Source: Saccharothrix luteola
GTDB lineage: Bacteria > Actinomycetota > Actinomycetes > Mycobacteriales > Pseudonocardiaceae
DNA: 64,000 nt
Direction of reading: 5' to 3'
Assembly: GCF_020859565.1 (NCBI RefSeq)
Contig: NZ_JAJHUO010000034.1
Span: 1 to 64,000 of the forward strand
Made by a program: the position numbers and the translations under genes. The notes below the pieces were generated by a model. That model saw only the letters and a list, made by a program, of their open reading frames with translations. It did no database searches and was not told the origin of the DNA. Within the stretch, counting starts at the first letter, position 1; each line of letters starts with the position of its first letter. Shown here piece by piece: positions 1-8,817 of the stretch.

Positions 1-22
1 CGGTCCGGTGCCGTGGTGGTCG

Positions 23-3000
23 CTACTCCAGCGCGTACGCCCTGGTGATCGTCTGGCGCTGGCTGTTGCCCTCGGTATCGGTGATGCTCGACCGCAGTGA
101 CACGAACCCCGCGCCCGCCGGGTGGTCGACGGTCGCCTTCCAGCCGCCGTGATCACGCCGCACCGCCGCCGGTCGCCACGTCGCGCCGTCGTCGTAGGAC
201 ACCTCGACGACCGGCGTCGAGACCCCGCCGACCGAGCTGCTCCCGTTGCGCTGGACGTACACCGGGATCGTGAACCGCTTCCCGGCCGGTGCGGCGTTGC
301 GGTGGTCGAGGTCGGGCGCGAACCGCACGGCCGACAACGGTAGCGCGACCGCCTCCCCGCCGCCGCGCTCGGAGGTGAACGTCCACTCCGCGCTGATCGC
401 GGTGGACAACCGGTCCGACGGCCGGGTCGTGGTGGTGCGCAGGGTGTAGGTCGCCCGCTCCGGCACGGCGTCGAACCAGCCGAGGCCGTCGTACGGGTGC
501 TCGCCGATCACCCGGCCGTCGCGCAGGAGCGTCGTGGTTCCCGCGACGTCGAGGCTGAAGTTCATCCGGCCCCGGCCCTGGTCGGTGGCCGTCGGCAGCG
601 CGAAGCTGAAGCGGTCGCCGACCCGGGCGGCGAAGTCGGCCGGGCCGTGCAGCCCCCTCGGCAGCGACGGCCCGAACACGCCGGCGTTCCAGCGTTCCGC
701 GGTCGTGCGGCCGAGCGGGAAGCTCCTCGGCTCGACCTGGTACACGCTCGACACCGCCTGACCGGAGTCGGAGAGCTCGGTGAACTCGCCGTCCCACGGC
801 ACGCCCGGCGTGTAGTACTCGGTCAGCGTGCCGGGCAGCGGGAGCGGGAGGAACGACTCCCGCAGACCGGTCCTGCCGGACGTGGCCACCGCGTGCTCCG
901 AACGCACCTTCGCGAACTGCCGGTCCCGATAACGCCACCGCAGCGCCTGCGGCACGGTGCCCTTCTCCACGTGCCGGACGTGGTAGAGCGACGAGCCGGT
1001 GAACGACTCGCCGTCCCGCTCGGCCAGGCGCTGCTCCACGGTGAACGTGAACGCGTCGCTCCTGGTGGTGGCCGGCTTCACCGCGCCCAACTCGGGGCCG
1101 CCGACGCGCATCAGGTACTGCGTCACCTTGATGCCGCCCCACGCGGTCTCGCGCTGGAACACGACCTTGCCGTTGCCGGGCTTCGCGTTCGGGTTGTCGA
1201 GGTCGAAGCCGACCGGCTCGGCCTCGCGCGCGTCCAGGACCAGCTCGACGTCCCGGGTCAGGTCCAGCGCGGGCTCCACGAACTCGGCCGTGCGGAAGTC
1301 GCGCAGCTCCGGGATCGGCAACGCGATCGTGGCGTCGAAGTAGTACTCGCCCTTCGGCAGCCGCATCCTGGCGGTGCCGGAGGAGTCGTAGAGCGGGATC
1401 TCCCTCGGGTTGGCGACGTCGATGAGCCGCGCCGTGTAGAGGTCGGTCGGAGCGCCGTCGAAGCCGACGAACTTCACCGTCACGTCGTAGCTCTCCGCTT
1501 CGCGGTTCACCGAGATCGGCGTGCGGACCGACCGCCCGTTGCCGGTGGCGACGATCAGTCCACTGTGGACTTCCTCGTCCGTGCCGCTCCTGGTGTCCGT
1601 GGTGACGGTCGCACCGGCTCGACCACCGGCCGGCACGGTCAGCCGAGCGGGCTCGACCGTGAACGGCGCTCCGCTGGTGGTGAGGTCGAGCGTGACCGGC
1701 TCGGTCGCGGTGTTGGTGTAGGTCAGGGTGGTCTTGATCGGCTGGTCGTCGTCGTGCGGCCACTGGGCGATGCCGTTGGTGATGCTCGCGGGCGACGCGG
1801 ACACCGCGGCCGTGGTGGCGGCGGCCACGTCGACCCGGCCGGCGCCCTGTTCGGCGACGGTCGACGCGTCGTTCGGCCTGGCGCTGCCGACCAGTCCGGC
1901 CTTGAGCTGCTCCGCCCGCCAGTCGGGGTGCCGGCCCGCGAGGACGGCGGCGGCGCCCGCGACGTGCGGGGTGGCCATCGACGTGCCGGACAGGGCGACG
2001 TAACCGTCACCGGCGGGGGCGCCGATGCGGCCGTTCTTCGCCTTGGCCGCGACGATGCCCACGCCCGGCGCGGTGATCTCGGGTTTCACCGCGCCGTCCC
2101 GCGGGCGGGGCCCGCGACCGGAGAAGTCGGCGAGCCGGTCGTCCCGGTCGACCGCGCCGACGGTCAGCGCGGCGTCGGCCGCGCCGGGGCTGCCGATCGT
2201 CCCGGCGGTGGGGCCGTCGTTGCCGGCGGCGACCACGAACAGCACGCCCGTCTCGGCCGTGATCCGGTCGAGGGCCCGGGACATCGGGTCGGTGCCGTCG
2301 CTCGGCGAGTTGCTGCCGAGGCTCAGGTTGACCACGTCGGCGCCGCTGGTCGCGGCCCACTCCATGCCCGCGATGATCCAGGACTCCAGGCCGTTGCCGT
2401 AGTCGTCGAGGACCTTGCCGTTGAGCAGCTCGGCGTCCGGCGCCACGCCCCGGTGCCTCGCGCCGTTGCCGGTGATGGTCGAGGCGACGTGCGTGCCGTG
2501 GCCGTGCCGGTCGTCGGCGGTGTCGCTGTCGGTGAAGTTCCGCTCACCGACGACCGCGTCCGACAGGTCCGGGTGGGTGGCGTCGATGCCGGTGTCCAGC
2601 ACGGCGACCGTCGTGCCCCGCCCGGTGTGGCCGGCGGCCCACGCGTCCGGCGCGCCGATCTGCGGCGCCGAGTGCTCGACGCTCGCGCGGACCGGCCCGT
2701 CGAGCCAGACCCGCTCGGCCTGCTGCGCGGTGGCCCAGTAGGCGGTCGACCGCTCGACCGAGACGGCGGCGGCGCCCATGGCCGGCAGTTCGCGGCTGAC
2801 CAGGGCGCCCGCCGCACGAGGGGTGGCGCCCGGGTGGTCCACGATCAGCGGCAGCCGGTCCCGGGACGCGTCGTCGTAGCCGGTGCGGGCCAGTTCGGTG
2901 ACGTCGAACAACCGCGGGTCGAGCTTCCCGCGCGCCAGCGCCGACGCCGCGTCCTGCGGGATCACATGGGTGTCGCCTTCCACGTCCGTGCGGATGTGGA

Positions 3001-3211
3001 AGGTGAGGTGCTCGCGGCCCTCGGCCGGACGCACCTTCGCACCGTCCGGGCCACCGAGCGTGACCTCGTCGCCGGTCAGCAGCGTCACGGTCGGCCCCGT
3101 CGGCGTGAACGGCGTGCCGGGCGCCGCGACGGCACCCGGCGCGTCCACGGTGGCCGGCGCCACCACGCCGGCGGCGACGGCCGCGGCGAGCAGAGCCCGT
3201 CTGTAGATCAT
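23..3211 (-). CDS. Secreted S8 (subtilisin-like) serine protease
   Basis: Exported subtilase of about 1062 residues. The ATG at 3211 is preferred because GGAGGG lies 6 nt upstream and it is followed at once by an Arg-Arg plus hydrophobic signal peptide (residues 1-30); an upstream in-frame extension has no such features. A propeptide-like segment (about 35-185) leads to the catalytic domain: Asp206 in VAVLDTGID, His238 in GHGTHVAS, oxyanion Asn331 in AAGNDGP and Ser411 in LSGTSMATPHVAG. The remaining 550 residues are beta-rich and resemble the long C-terminal regions of large actinobacterial subtilases; I do not recognise a named domain there. Complete, with TAG at 23-25. It stands alone, divergent from the next gene. 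Extracellular protein degradation is inferred from the family. Confidence 0.93.
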   Translation of the reverse strand: MIYRRALLAAAVAAGVVAPATVDAPGAVAAPGTPFTPTGPTVTLLTGDEVTLGGPDGAKVRPAEGREHLTFHIRTDVEGDTHVIPQDAASALARGKLDPRLFDVTELARTGYDDASRDRLPLIVDHPGATPRAAGALVSRELPAMGAAAVSVERSTAYWATAQQAERVWLDGPVRASVEHSAPQIGAPDAWAAGHTGRGTTVAVLDTGIDATHPDLSDAVVGERNFTDSDTADDRHGHGTHVASTITGNGARHRGVAPDAELLNGKVLDDYGNGLESWIIAGMEWAATSGADVVNLSLGSNSPSDGTDPMSRALDRITAETGVLFVVAAGNDGPTAGTIGSPGAADAALTVGAVDRDDRLADFSGRGPRPRDGAVKPEITAPGVGIVAAKAKNGRIGAPAGDGYVALSGTSMATPHVAGAAAVLAGRHPDWRAEQLKAGLVGSARPNDASTVAEQGAGRVDVAAATTAAVSASPASITNGIAQWPHDDDQPIKTTLTYTNTATEPVTLDLTTSGAPFTVEPARLTVPAGGRAGATVTTDTRSGTDEEVHSGLIVATGNGRSVRTPISVNREAESYDVTVKFVGFDGAPTDLYTARLIDVANPREIPLYDSSGTARMRLPKGEYYFDATIALPIPELRDFRTAEFVEPALDLTRDVELVLDAREAEPVGFDLDNPNAKPGNGKVVFQRETAWGGIKVTQYLMRVGGPELGAVKPATTRSDAFTFTVEQRLAERDGESFTGSSLYHVRHVEKGTVPQALRWRYRDRQFAKVRSEHAVATSGRTGLRESFLPLPLPGTLTEYYTPGVPWDGEFTELSDSGQAVSSVYQVEPRSFPLGRTTAERWNAGVFGPSLPRGLHGPADFAARVGDRFSFALPTATDQGRGRMNFSLDVAGTTTLLRDGRVIGEHPYDGLGWFDAVPERATYTLRTTTTRPSDRLSTAISAEWTFTSERGGGEAVALPLSAVRFAPDLDHRNAAPAGKRFTIPVYVQRNGSSSVGGVSTPVVEVSYDDGATWRPAAVRRDHGGWKATVDHPAGAGFVSLRSSITDTEGNSQRQTITRAYALE

Positions 3212-3561
3212 CAGCCCTCCAGGGTGAACCGACGACACGTCGCCGGTCGACACTTGCGGTCGATGCCCCAACGCGGCAGGCCCCCGTTCTGCTGCACGCC
3301 TGCCCGAACCGGTGCGGCGGCACGTCACCCCGTCGCCCCGGGATCCCACCCGGCGCGCCCGGGTCGTCGGCCTTCACCGGGTACCGGTCCGTTCGTCGAG
3401 ACCGCCGGATATTCCCGGCGGACCCGGCCACGTGGTTGCTACAGTTCGCCGGCCGGCCGCGGGACTCCGGTGCGACTTCCGGAACCCGCCTGTGAAGCGA
3501 TGATTCGCTGCTCGCGCCCCCATTCCCCGGCCGGCCCCGACACCACTCCCGGAGCAGACGC
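3212..3561. other. 350-bp divergent intergenic region
   Basis: Separates the S8 protease from the TROVE-like gene and must hold both promoters. The only structures I see are a 7-bp hairpin (arms 3402-3408 and 3415-3421) and a TACAGT hexamer at 3440-3445 that could be a -10 element for the rightward gene. No convincing -35 and no coding potential seen. Confidence 0.4.
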
Positions 3562-4965
3562 ATGGACGCCCTCACCGCCGACGACATGATGATGTTCATC
3601 AACGCGGCGACGACGTCCACGTCCCAACGCGAGTTCCACGGCGGCGCCGACGACCAGCGGCTGTCGCTGGACTTCCTGCACGACTACGTGATCGGCAACT
3701 ACCGCGACCTGTACGCCGCGGCGCTCGCGCTGGACATCAACGACCACAACGCCGCGCTGATCGTCCGCAAGCTGCTGGAGACCACCGGCGACGCGACCGA
3801 CGGCCAGCGGCGGGTCGAGGGCCGGCTGATCGCCCGGCGGCTGCGCGCCCTGCCGCCGCAGCGCGTGTACGACCTGTTCCGCGCGTTGCGCCGGGCGCGG
3901 GTGAACAACCGGCGCACCCGCGCGATCATCCGCGAGTGGGTCGCGGCCAGGTCCGACCCGGCGTTCGACGCCGTCAAGTACCGCACCGCCCTGAAGGGGG
4001 CCCTGCGGCACGCGCACGTCGCGCCGGACGGCGAACTGGGCCCGTTCCTGTTCACCTCCGGCCACCACCGCCGGTACGACACCCCGTTGCTGGAGACGTG
4101 GCGGCGCGCGCACTACGAGCAGGCGTCGGTGTACGAGCTGCCGTACACGGTGGCCGAGGGGTTCGCCGCGAAGCACCGGATCGACCGGGCGACGTTCCTC
4201 AAGCGCATCGAGCCCCGGATGACCAGGCTGGAGCGGTTCCGGTTGCAGGAGTCCGCGCGGCGGGGCAAGGCCGCGGTGGCGGTCGACCTCGGGTCGATGC
4301 CGTTGACTCGCCTGGCCTCCTACGTCCTGTCCCTGCCGGTGCCGCAGCGGGTCGACCGGCGCGGTGAGCTGACCGGCGCGCTGCGCGCGGCGGCGGTCCG
4401 GGCCGCCGGGCGGGCCGCGGGCGGCTGGGGTCGGGTCGCGGCCGTGCTGGACGACAGCTTCTCGGCGTTCGGCTCCGCGCAGAAGCGCCGTCGGCCGTTG
4501 GCGGTCGCGCTGGCGTGCCACTACCTGCTGGCGGAGTTGGCGGCGGAGTACGTGCCGCTGTGGACGTCGGGGCGCACCGACGCCCTGCTGGCCCGCCCGC
4601 ACGGCATGACGCCGCTGGGCGAGCGGGTGCTCGACGCGCTGGAGCACGCGCCGGACCGGCTGCTGATCGTGTCCGACGGCTGGGACAACGCGCCGTACGG
4701 GCTCGCGTCGGAGGTGTTGAGGGTGTGGCGGGCGAAGCTCGACCCGGAGCGCCGGGTGGTCGCGGTGCACCTCAACCCGGTGTACGACGCGGACGAGTTC
4801 GACGTGAAGCGGCTCGCCCGGTCGGTGCCGACCGTCGGCGTGCGCGACGCGGAGGACGTGCCCGCCCTGGTCGAGTTCGCCCGGTTCACCGAAGGCCGGA
4901 CCGGGTTCGCCGACCTGCGGGCTCACTTCGACGCCCGGGTGGCCCAGTTCCTGGAGGAGGGGTGA
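3562..4965 (+). CDS. TROVE-like/vWA domain protein
   Basis: 467 residues in two parts. Residues 1-260 are helical and basic (for example RRTRAIIREWVAAR at 117-130 and KYRTALKGALRHAHV near 139-153), recalling the alpha-helical RNA-binding TROVE module of Ro60/Rsr proteins. Residues 290-460 form a vWA-like Rossmann fold with a MIDAS-type D-x-S-x-S at Asp297/Ser299/Ser301 and a later DRLLIVSDGWDNAP strand. In Ro60 relatives this architecture binds misfolded RNAs and Y RNAs; that role here is inference. TGA at 4963-4965 is one base from the GTG of the next gene, so the two are translationally coupled. The TROVE assignment rests on fold-level resemblance; a divergent vWA family is the alternative. 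Confidence 0.62.
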   Translation: MDALTADDMMMFINAATTSTSQREFHGGADDQRLSLDFLHDYVIGNYRDLYAAALALDINDHNAALIVRKLLETTGDATDGQRRVEGRLIARRLRALPPQRVYDLFRALRRARVNNRRTRAIIREWVAARSDPAFDAVKYRTALKGALRHAHVAPDGELGPFLFTSGHHRRYDTPLLETWRRAHYEQASVYELPYTVAEGFAAKHRIDRATFLKRIEPRMTRLERFRLQESARRGKAAVAVDLGSMPLTRLASYVLSLPVPQRVDRRGELTGALRAAAVRAAGRAAGGWGRVAAVLDDSFSAFGSAQKRRRPLAVALACHYLLAELAAEYVPLWTSGRTDALLARPHGMTPLGERVLDALEHAPDRLLIVSDGWDNAPYGLASEVLRVWRAKLDPERRVVAVHLNPVYDADEFDVKRLARSVPTVGVRDAEDVPALVEFARFTEGRTGFADLRAHFDARVAQFLEEG

Positions 4966-4966
4966 C

Positions 4967-6091
4967 GTGGAGCTCGACCTGACCGGGCTGACCACGCGTG
5001 CGGCGCAGGTGTGGGGCGGTGTCCGGCTCGTGCCGCTGACGCGGGACGAGCCGATCACCGGGCTGCGGCTGCACGACCGCGTCTACGGGGACGACCCGGC
5101 CCTGGTCGACGTGGGCCCGCGGACGTACTACGCGTCCTACATCCCGCACGGTTTCGTGGCGACGTGGACCGACGACGACACCCCGGTCGCGACGTACGGC
5201 ACGCAGCTGGAGCGGGGCGCCGAGCCGCCGGCGCACGGCATGCGGCTGCGCTTCCACCGCCGGATGGCGCGCCGGGTCGAGCGCAACCGCTTGCGGTTCC
5301 TGCCCCTGCACGTGGCCGTCGAGGGGTACCTGGCGCTGCACTTCGGCGGCCCGGAGGTCGTGTGGGAGGAGTGGTCGCAGCGCGCCGTCCGCCGCGGCCT
5401 GTCGCCGCGCGTGGAGGAGGCGTACGCGGGCGCCGAGGTCGAGGGCCTGGCCGACGCGCTGAAGCACTTCGAGATCCACCCGGGCCAGTGCGGCGTGCTG
5501 GTGTACGTCGCCGACGCGTTGGCGGCGGCGTTCGTGGTCCCGCACCCGGACGACTACCGTGCGCTGCACACCACCCTCGTGCAGGACATGTACGGCGAGC
5601 TGATCCACTACTACGCGACCCTGACGACGCCCGCGCCCCGGTTCGACGTGCGGCTGCCGGACGACGTGGCGTCGTTGGCCGACCTGCGTGCGGCGGCGGT
5701 CCGGGAGCAGGCGGAGTGGGCCCGGTTCCACGACCTGACGATGGCCGCCGGGCTGCTGGGCGAGAGCTACGCGACGAGCCGCGTGTACCGGATGGGCGAC
5801 TACACGCTGTCCCGGTTCCTGCCGAAGTTCGGCCTGAAGGAGGAGAACCACATCGGCGAACTGATCACCGCCCGCGACGGCCGCACGGCGTACCTGAAGA
5901 CCTTTCGCCTCTCGGAGGCCCAGATCCGCCGTGGCCACCTGCTGACCATCCTGGCGGCCCACGACTGGCACCTCGCGACCGCCGCGACCGCGTTGCGCCT
6001 CACCGAGTCGCAACTGGGCCTACGCCTGCAAACAGCCGGTTTCGGCGCGCTGCTCCGCGAGGACGTCCTCGCCCGCTACCGCGCGGGCTGA
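4967..6091 (+). CDS. ARPP-2-like protein with C-terminal Fis-type HTH
   Basis: 374 residues, GTG start directly after the upstream stop, with a GGAGGAGGGG ribosome site overlapping the end of the vWA gene. The N-terminal 330 residues (pattern VWGGVRLVPLTRDEPI, then YYASYIPHGFVATWTDDDTP, then VATYGTQL) look to me like the ARPP-2 family, known only as a domain linked by gene neighbourhood to ADP-ribosylglycohydrolases and phosphatases. The last 50 residues (LAAHDWHLATAATALRLTESQ) match a Fis-type helix-turn-helix, suggesting DNA or RNA binding. No catalytic residues can be named. The one-base spacing implies it works with the vWA protein. Family recognition is from memory of the motif pattern, so treat the name as tentative. 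Confidence 0.58.
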   Translation: MELDLTGLTTRAAQVWGGVRLVPLTRDEPITGLRLHDRVYGDDPALVDVGPRTYYASYIPHGFVATWTDDDTPVATYGTQLERGAEPPAHGMRLRFHRRMARRVERNRLRFLPLHVAVEGYLALHFGGPEVVWEEWSQRAVRRGLSPRVEEAYAGAEVEGLADALKHFEIHPGQCGVLVYVADALAAAFVVPHPDDYRALHTTLVQDMYGELIHYYATLTTPAPRFDVRLPDDVASLADLRAAAVREQAEWARFHDLTMAAGLLGESYATSRVYRMGDYTLSRFLPKFGLKEENHIGELITARDGRTAYLKTFRLSEAQIRRGHLLTILAAHDWHLATAATALRLTESQLGLRLQTAGFGALLREDVLARYRAG

Positions 6092-6106
6092 CCGCCGGGG
6101 TCAGCG
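6088..6106. terminator. Short convergent hairpin
   Basis: GCTGACC (6088-6094) pairs with GGTCAGC (6100-6106) around a 5-nt loop; it includes the stop codons of the two convergent genes. Only 7 bp, so a weak terminator call. Confidence 0.35.
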
Positions 6107-7123
6107 CCAGCCCAGCTCCGGGGCGACGTGGGTGAGGACGTTGTCGAGCAGGTGCGCGTTGTAGTCGACGCCGAGCTGGTTGGGCACGGTCAGCAGCAGC
6201 GTGTCGGCCTCGGCGATGGCCTCGTCCCCGGCCAGCTGCTCCACCAGCGCGTCGGGTTCGGCGGCGTAGGTGCGGCCGAAGACGGCCCTGGTGTCGGCGT
6301 CGAGGTAGCCGATCTTGTCGGTGCTACCGCCGTCGTCGCCGAAGTAGGCGCGGTCGAGGTCGGTGGTGAGGGCGAAGATGCTGCGCGAGACCGAGACGCG
6401 TGGCTCGCGCGACCACCCGGCCTCCGACCAGGCCTTGCGGAACGCCCGGATCTGCTCGGCCTGCTGGACGTGGAACGGCGCGCCGCCCTCGTCGTTCTTC
6501 AGGGTCGAGCTCATCAGGTTCATGCCCTGCTCCGCCGCCCAGACCGCGGTGCCGTTGGAGCCGGCGCCCCACCAGATCCGCTCCCGCAGGCCGGGCGAGT
6601 GCGGTTCGACGCGCAGCAGCCCCGGCGGGTTGGGGAACATCGGGCGCGGGTTGGGCTGGGCGAAGCCCTCGCCCTCCAGGACGGTCAGCAGCACCTCGGC
6701 GTGCTTGCGGGCCATGTCGGCCTCCGTGTCGCCCTCCGCGGGGCGGTAGCCGAAGTAGCGCCACCCGTCGATCACCTGCTCGGGCGACCCCCGGGAGATG
6801 CCGAGCTGGAGCCTGCCGCCCGCGAGGAGGTCCGCGGCACCGGCGTCCTCGGCCATGTACATCGGGTTCTCGTAGCGCATGTCGATCACGCCGGTGCCGA
6901 TCTCGATGCGTTCGGTCCTGGCGCCGATCGCGGCCAGCAGCGGGAACGGCGAGGCCAGCTGCCTGGCGAAGTGGTGCACCCGGAAGTAGGCGCCGTCCGC
7001 GCCGAGCTCCTCGGCGGCCACGGCGAGGTCGACGGCCTGCAAGAGCGCGTCCGACGCCGACCGGGTGCGCGAGTGCGGCCCGTCGGACCAGTGCCCGAAG
7101 GACAGGAATCCGATTTTCTTCAC
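6101..7123 (-). CDS. Luciferase-like flavin monooxygenase (LLM class)
   Basis: About 340 residues from the GTG at 7123 (KKIGFLSFGHW); an ATG 39 nt upstream is possible but adds an atypical leader, and neither has a strong ribosome site. The bacterial luciferase-like TIM barrel is evident from the N-terminal strand, EELGADGAYFRVHHFA, RIEIGTGVIDMRYENP and the LQLGISRGSPEQ segment. Members use FMNH2 or F420 to oxidise diverse small molecules; the substrate cannot be read from the sequence. Cytoplasmic, apparently monocistronic, followed by the DUF4241 gene in the same direction upstream. Confidence 0.88.
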   Translation of the reverse strand: MKKIGFLSFGHWSDGPHSRTRSASDALLQAVDLAVAAEELGADGAYFRVHHFARQLASPFPLLAAIGARTERIEIGTGVIDMRYENPMYMAEDAGAADLLAGGRLQLGISRGSPEQVIDGWRYFGYRPAEGDTEADMARKHAEVLLTVLEGEGFAQPNPRPMFPNPPGLLRVEPHSPGLRERIWWGAGSNGTAVWAAEQGMNLMSSTLKNDEGGAPFHVQQAEQIRAFRKAWSEAGWSREPRVSVSRSIFALTTDLDRAYFGDDGGSTDKIGYLDADTRAVFGRTYAAEPDALVEQLAGDEAIAEADTLLLTVPNQLGVDYNAHLLDNVLTHVAPELGWR

Positions 7124-7234
7124 GCCCGTGGAAACGCGTTGTCGAGCTGGTTGATTCCTCAACTACTCGTGGCGACGGATCCGACACGAGGGGCAGCGGA
7201 GCAATCGCTTCACATCGGTGGCGCGCCCGGTCGG

Positions 7235-8617
7235 TCAAACAGGTCGGGCGGTGGCCAGCTCGGGTACGAGGAAGTCGAGGACGTAGCAGCCGAGCGCGCC
7301 GTCCTCGTTGCGGCCGAGCCACACGGGGTTCGCGCCGTCGCTCCAACCCTTCACGACGACCAGGTCGGTGCCCTCGGCGGACAGGGTGGTGAACGGCTCG
7401 TCGCCGCTCATGGCCGCCTCGATCTCGGCCTCCTGGTAAGCCGTCACGCCGGTCTGGTCGACCAGCGAGAGGGTGGCCGTGTCGACCGGGTTGCCGAAGA
7501 ACTCGCCGTCGCCCAGCGCCAGTTCGTGGTCTCCGTCGAGCAGCGCCAGGTGCCACGAGGTGACGGGCGCGTCCGTGATCCGCACCCGGCACGCGACGGT
7601 CGTGGCTGTGTGCGCCGCCCCGTCCTCCACCACCTGGAACACGTCCACGGGGTACTCGCCGGGCGGCGCCGTCGTGGCCAGCGGCGTGGCACCGTCGTCG
7701 AGCCCGCCGGGGTCCGCGACGACCACCCTGCCGCTGGGCAACCGGATCGCGCCCACCGGGATCCGCCGGACGGTCAGGACACGGCCGTCCTGGGTGTGGA
7801 ACCGCGCACCGTCGGTGACGGTCTCCGTGACGTGACGCGGCTGAAGCGGTCGCGGCGGTCGCCACGGGAAGTGGGTGGGCACGACCGCGGGCCCGGAGCG
7901 GGCGGTCGCGGGGCCGGTCAGCCCGGCGAACCCCGGCCAGCCGTCGACCGCGGGCACGGTGACGTTCTCCGGCGGCTGCGCCGACTCGGGCCAGTCCGAC
8001 CAGTCGCGCGAGGTCTGGAGCGTGCTGCCGTCGGATTGCACGGCGGTGATCCCGACCGTCCCGATCGTCGCGGTCGCGTCGCGCCGGACCCGGGCCCGGA
8101 ACGTCGGCTGATCGCCGTCGAACTCCGGTGCGCCCGACCCGGCGTAGTCCCAGCTGCGGACCTCGAACAGCCGCAACCGCCCGTCCGGCCAACGCCGGTA
8201 CGCGACGCCCCGGTACCGGCGACCGTCGGCGTCGACGTGCCACAGCTCGGCGTGGTGCTCCGCCCAGCACACCTCCACCACCGCCCGCGCCGTCCCACCG
8301 ACGAGCAGGACCACGGCGTACTGGCCGCCGGCGGCGTCCTGGGCGCGTGCGACCGACTCGGACATGGGCGACACCGGGGCACGCGCGCCGGAGTCCCACC
8401 CGGCGCAGTACACGACCTCCACCGGCTCGTCCGTCGGCGCGGGCACGTCCGCCACGGGCAGGTTCTCCAGGTCGGGCCGCGGCCGGGCGGGTGGCCTGCG
8501 GACGTTCGACAGCGCCAGGAACCCGCCTGCCGTCAGGGCGACGAGGCCGCCGGCCAGGAGCACCGTTCGCCGCGAGAGGCGCGTGCCCGTCTCGTCCCCG
8601 TGCGTCGGCGGGTTCAC
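7235..8617 (-). CDS. DUF4241 protein with N-terminal Tat/TM-like segment
   Basis: About 460 residues. The GTG at 8617 is chosen over an ATG 42 nt further upstream because an AAGG-type site lies about 8 nt before it and the alternative leader (Cys/Arg rich) is implausible. Residues 15-40 contain SRR followed by a hydrophobic stretch (TVLLAGGLVALTAGGFLAL), a twin-arginine-like signal or anchor. The C-terminal 180 residues match DUF4241: LPSGRVVVADPGG, PPGEYPVDVF and a final segment with VVVKGWSDG and a Gly-rich strand ending CYVLDFL. DUF4241 has no known activity; an extracytoplasmic location is inferred from the leader. The middle (about 60-270) is unrecognised. Confidence 0.72.
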   Translation of the reverse strand: MNPPTHGDETGTRLSRRTVLLAGGLVALTAGGFLALSNVRRPPARPRPDLENLPVADVPAPTDEPVEVVYCAGWDSGARAPVSPMSESVARAQDAAGGQYAVVLLVGGTARAVVEVCWAEHHAELWHVDADGRRYRGVAYRRWPDGRLRLFEVRSWDYAGSGAPEFDGDQPTFRARVRRDATATIGTVGITAVQSDGSTLQTSRDWSDWPESAQPPENVTVPAVDGWPGFAGLTGPATARSGPAVVPTHFPWRPPRPLQPRHVTETVTDGARFHTQDGRVLTVRRIPVGAIRLPSGRVVVADPGGLDDGATPLATTAPPGEYPVDVFQVVEDGAAHTATTVACRVRITDAPVTSWHLALLDGDHELALGDGEFFGNPVDTATLSLVDQTGVTAYQEAEIEAAMSGDEPFTTLSAEGTDLVVVKGWSDGANPVWLGRNEDGALGCYVLDFLVPELATARPV

Positions 8618-8817
8618 GGATCGCGACCTTACTGGACACCACCGGCAACGGTGACGCATTCCGGTGCGGGCGCGCGCATTCGGTCAGCATTCCGCGTCCA
8701 TTCCGCGCCGTCGACCGAGGAGTTCCGAAGTTTGTTGCCGCGCACCAGTACGGGTGCTTATCCTGCGCGGGACACGGGGATTCCTGTTGTCGCAGCCACT
8801 GTGACCTGGGGGATGGT

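Noticed and set aside
497..3589. Rightward open frame opposite the S8 protease
   Set aside because: Composition bias of an antisense frame; protease catalytic motifs lie on the other strand.
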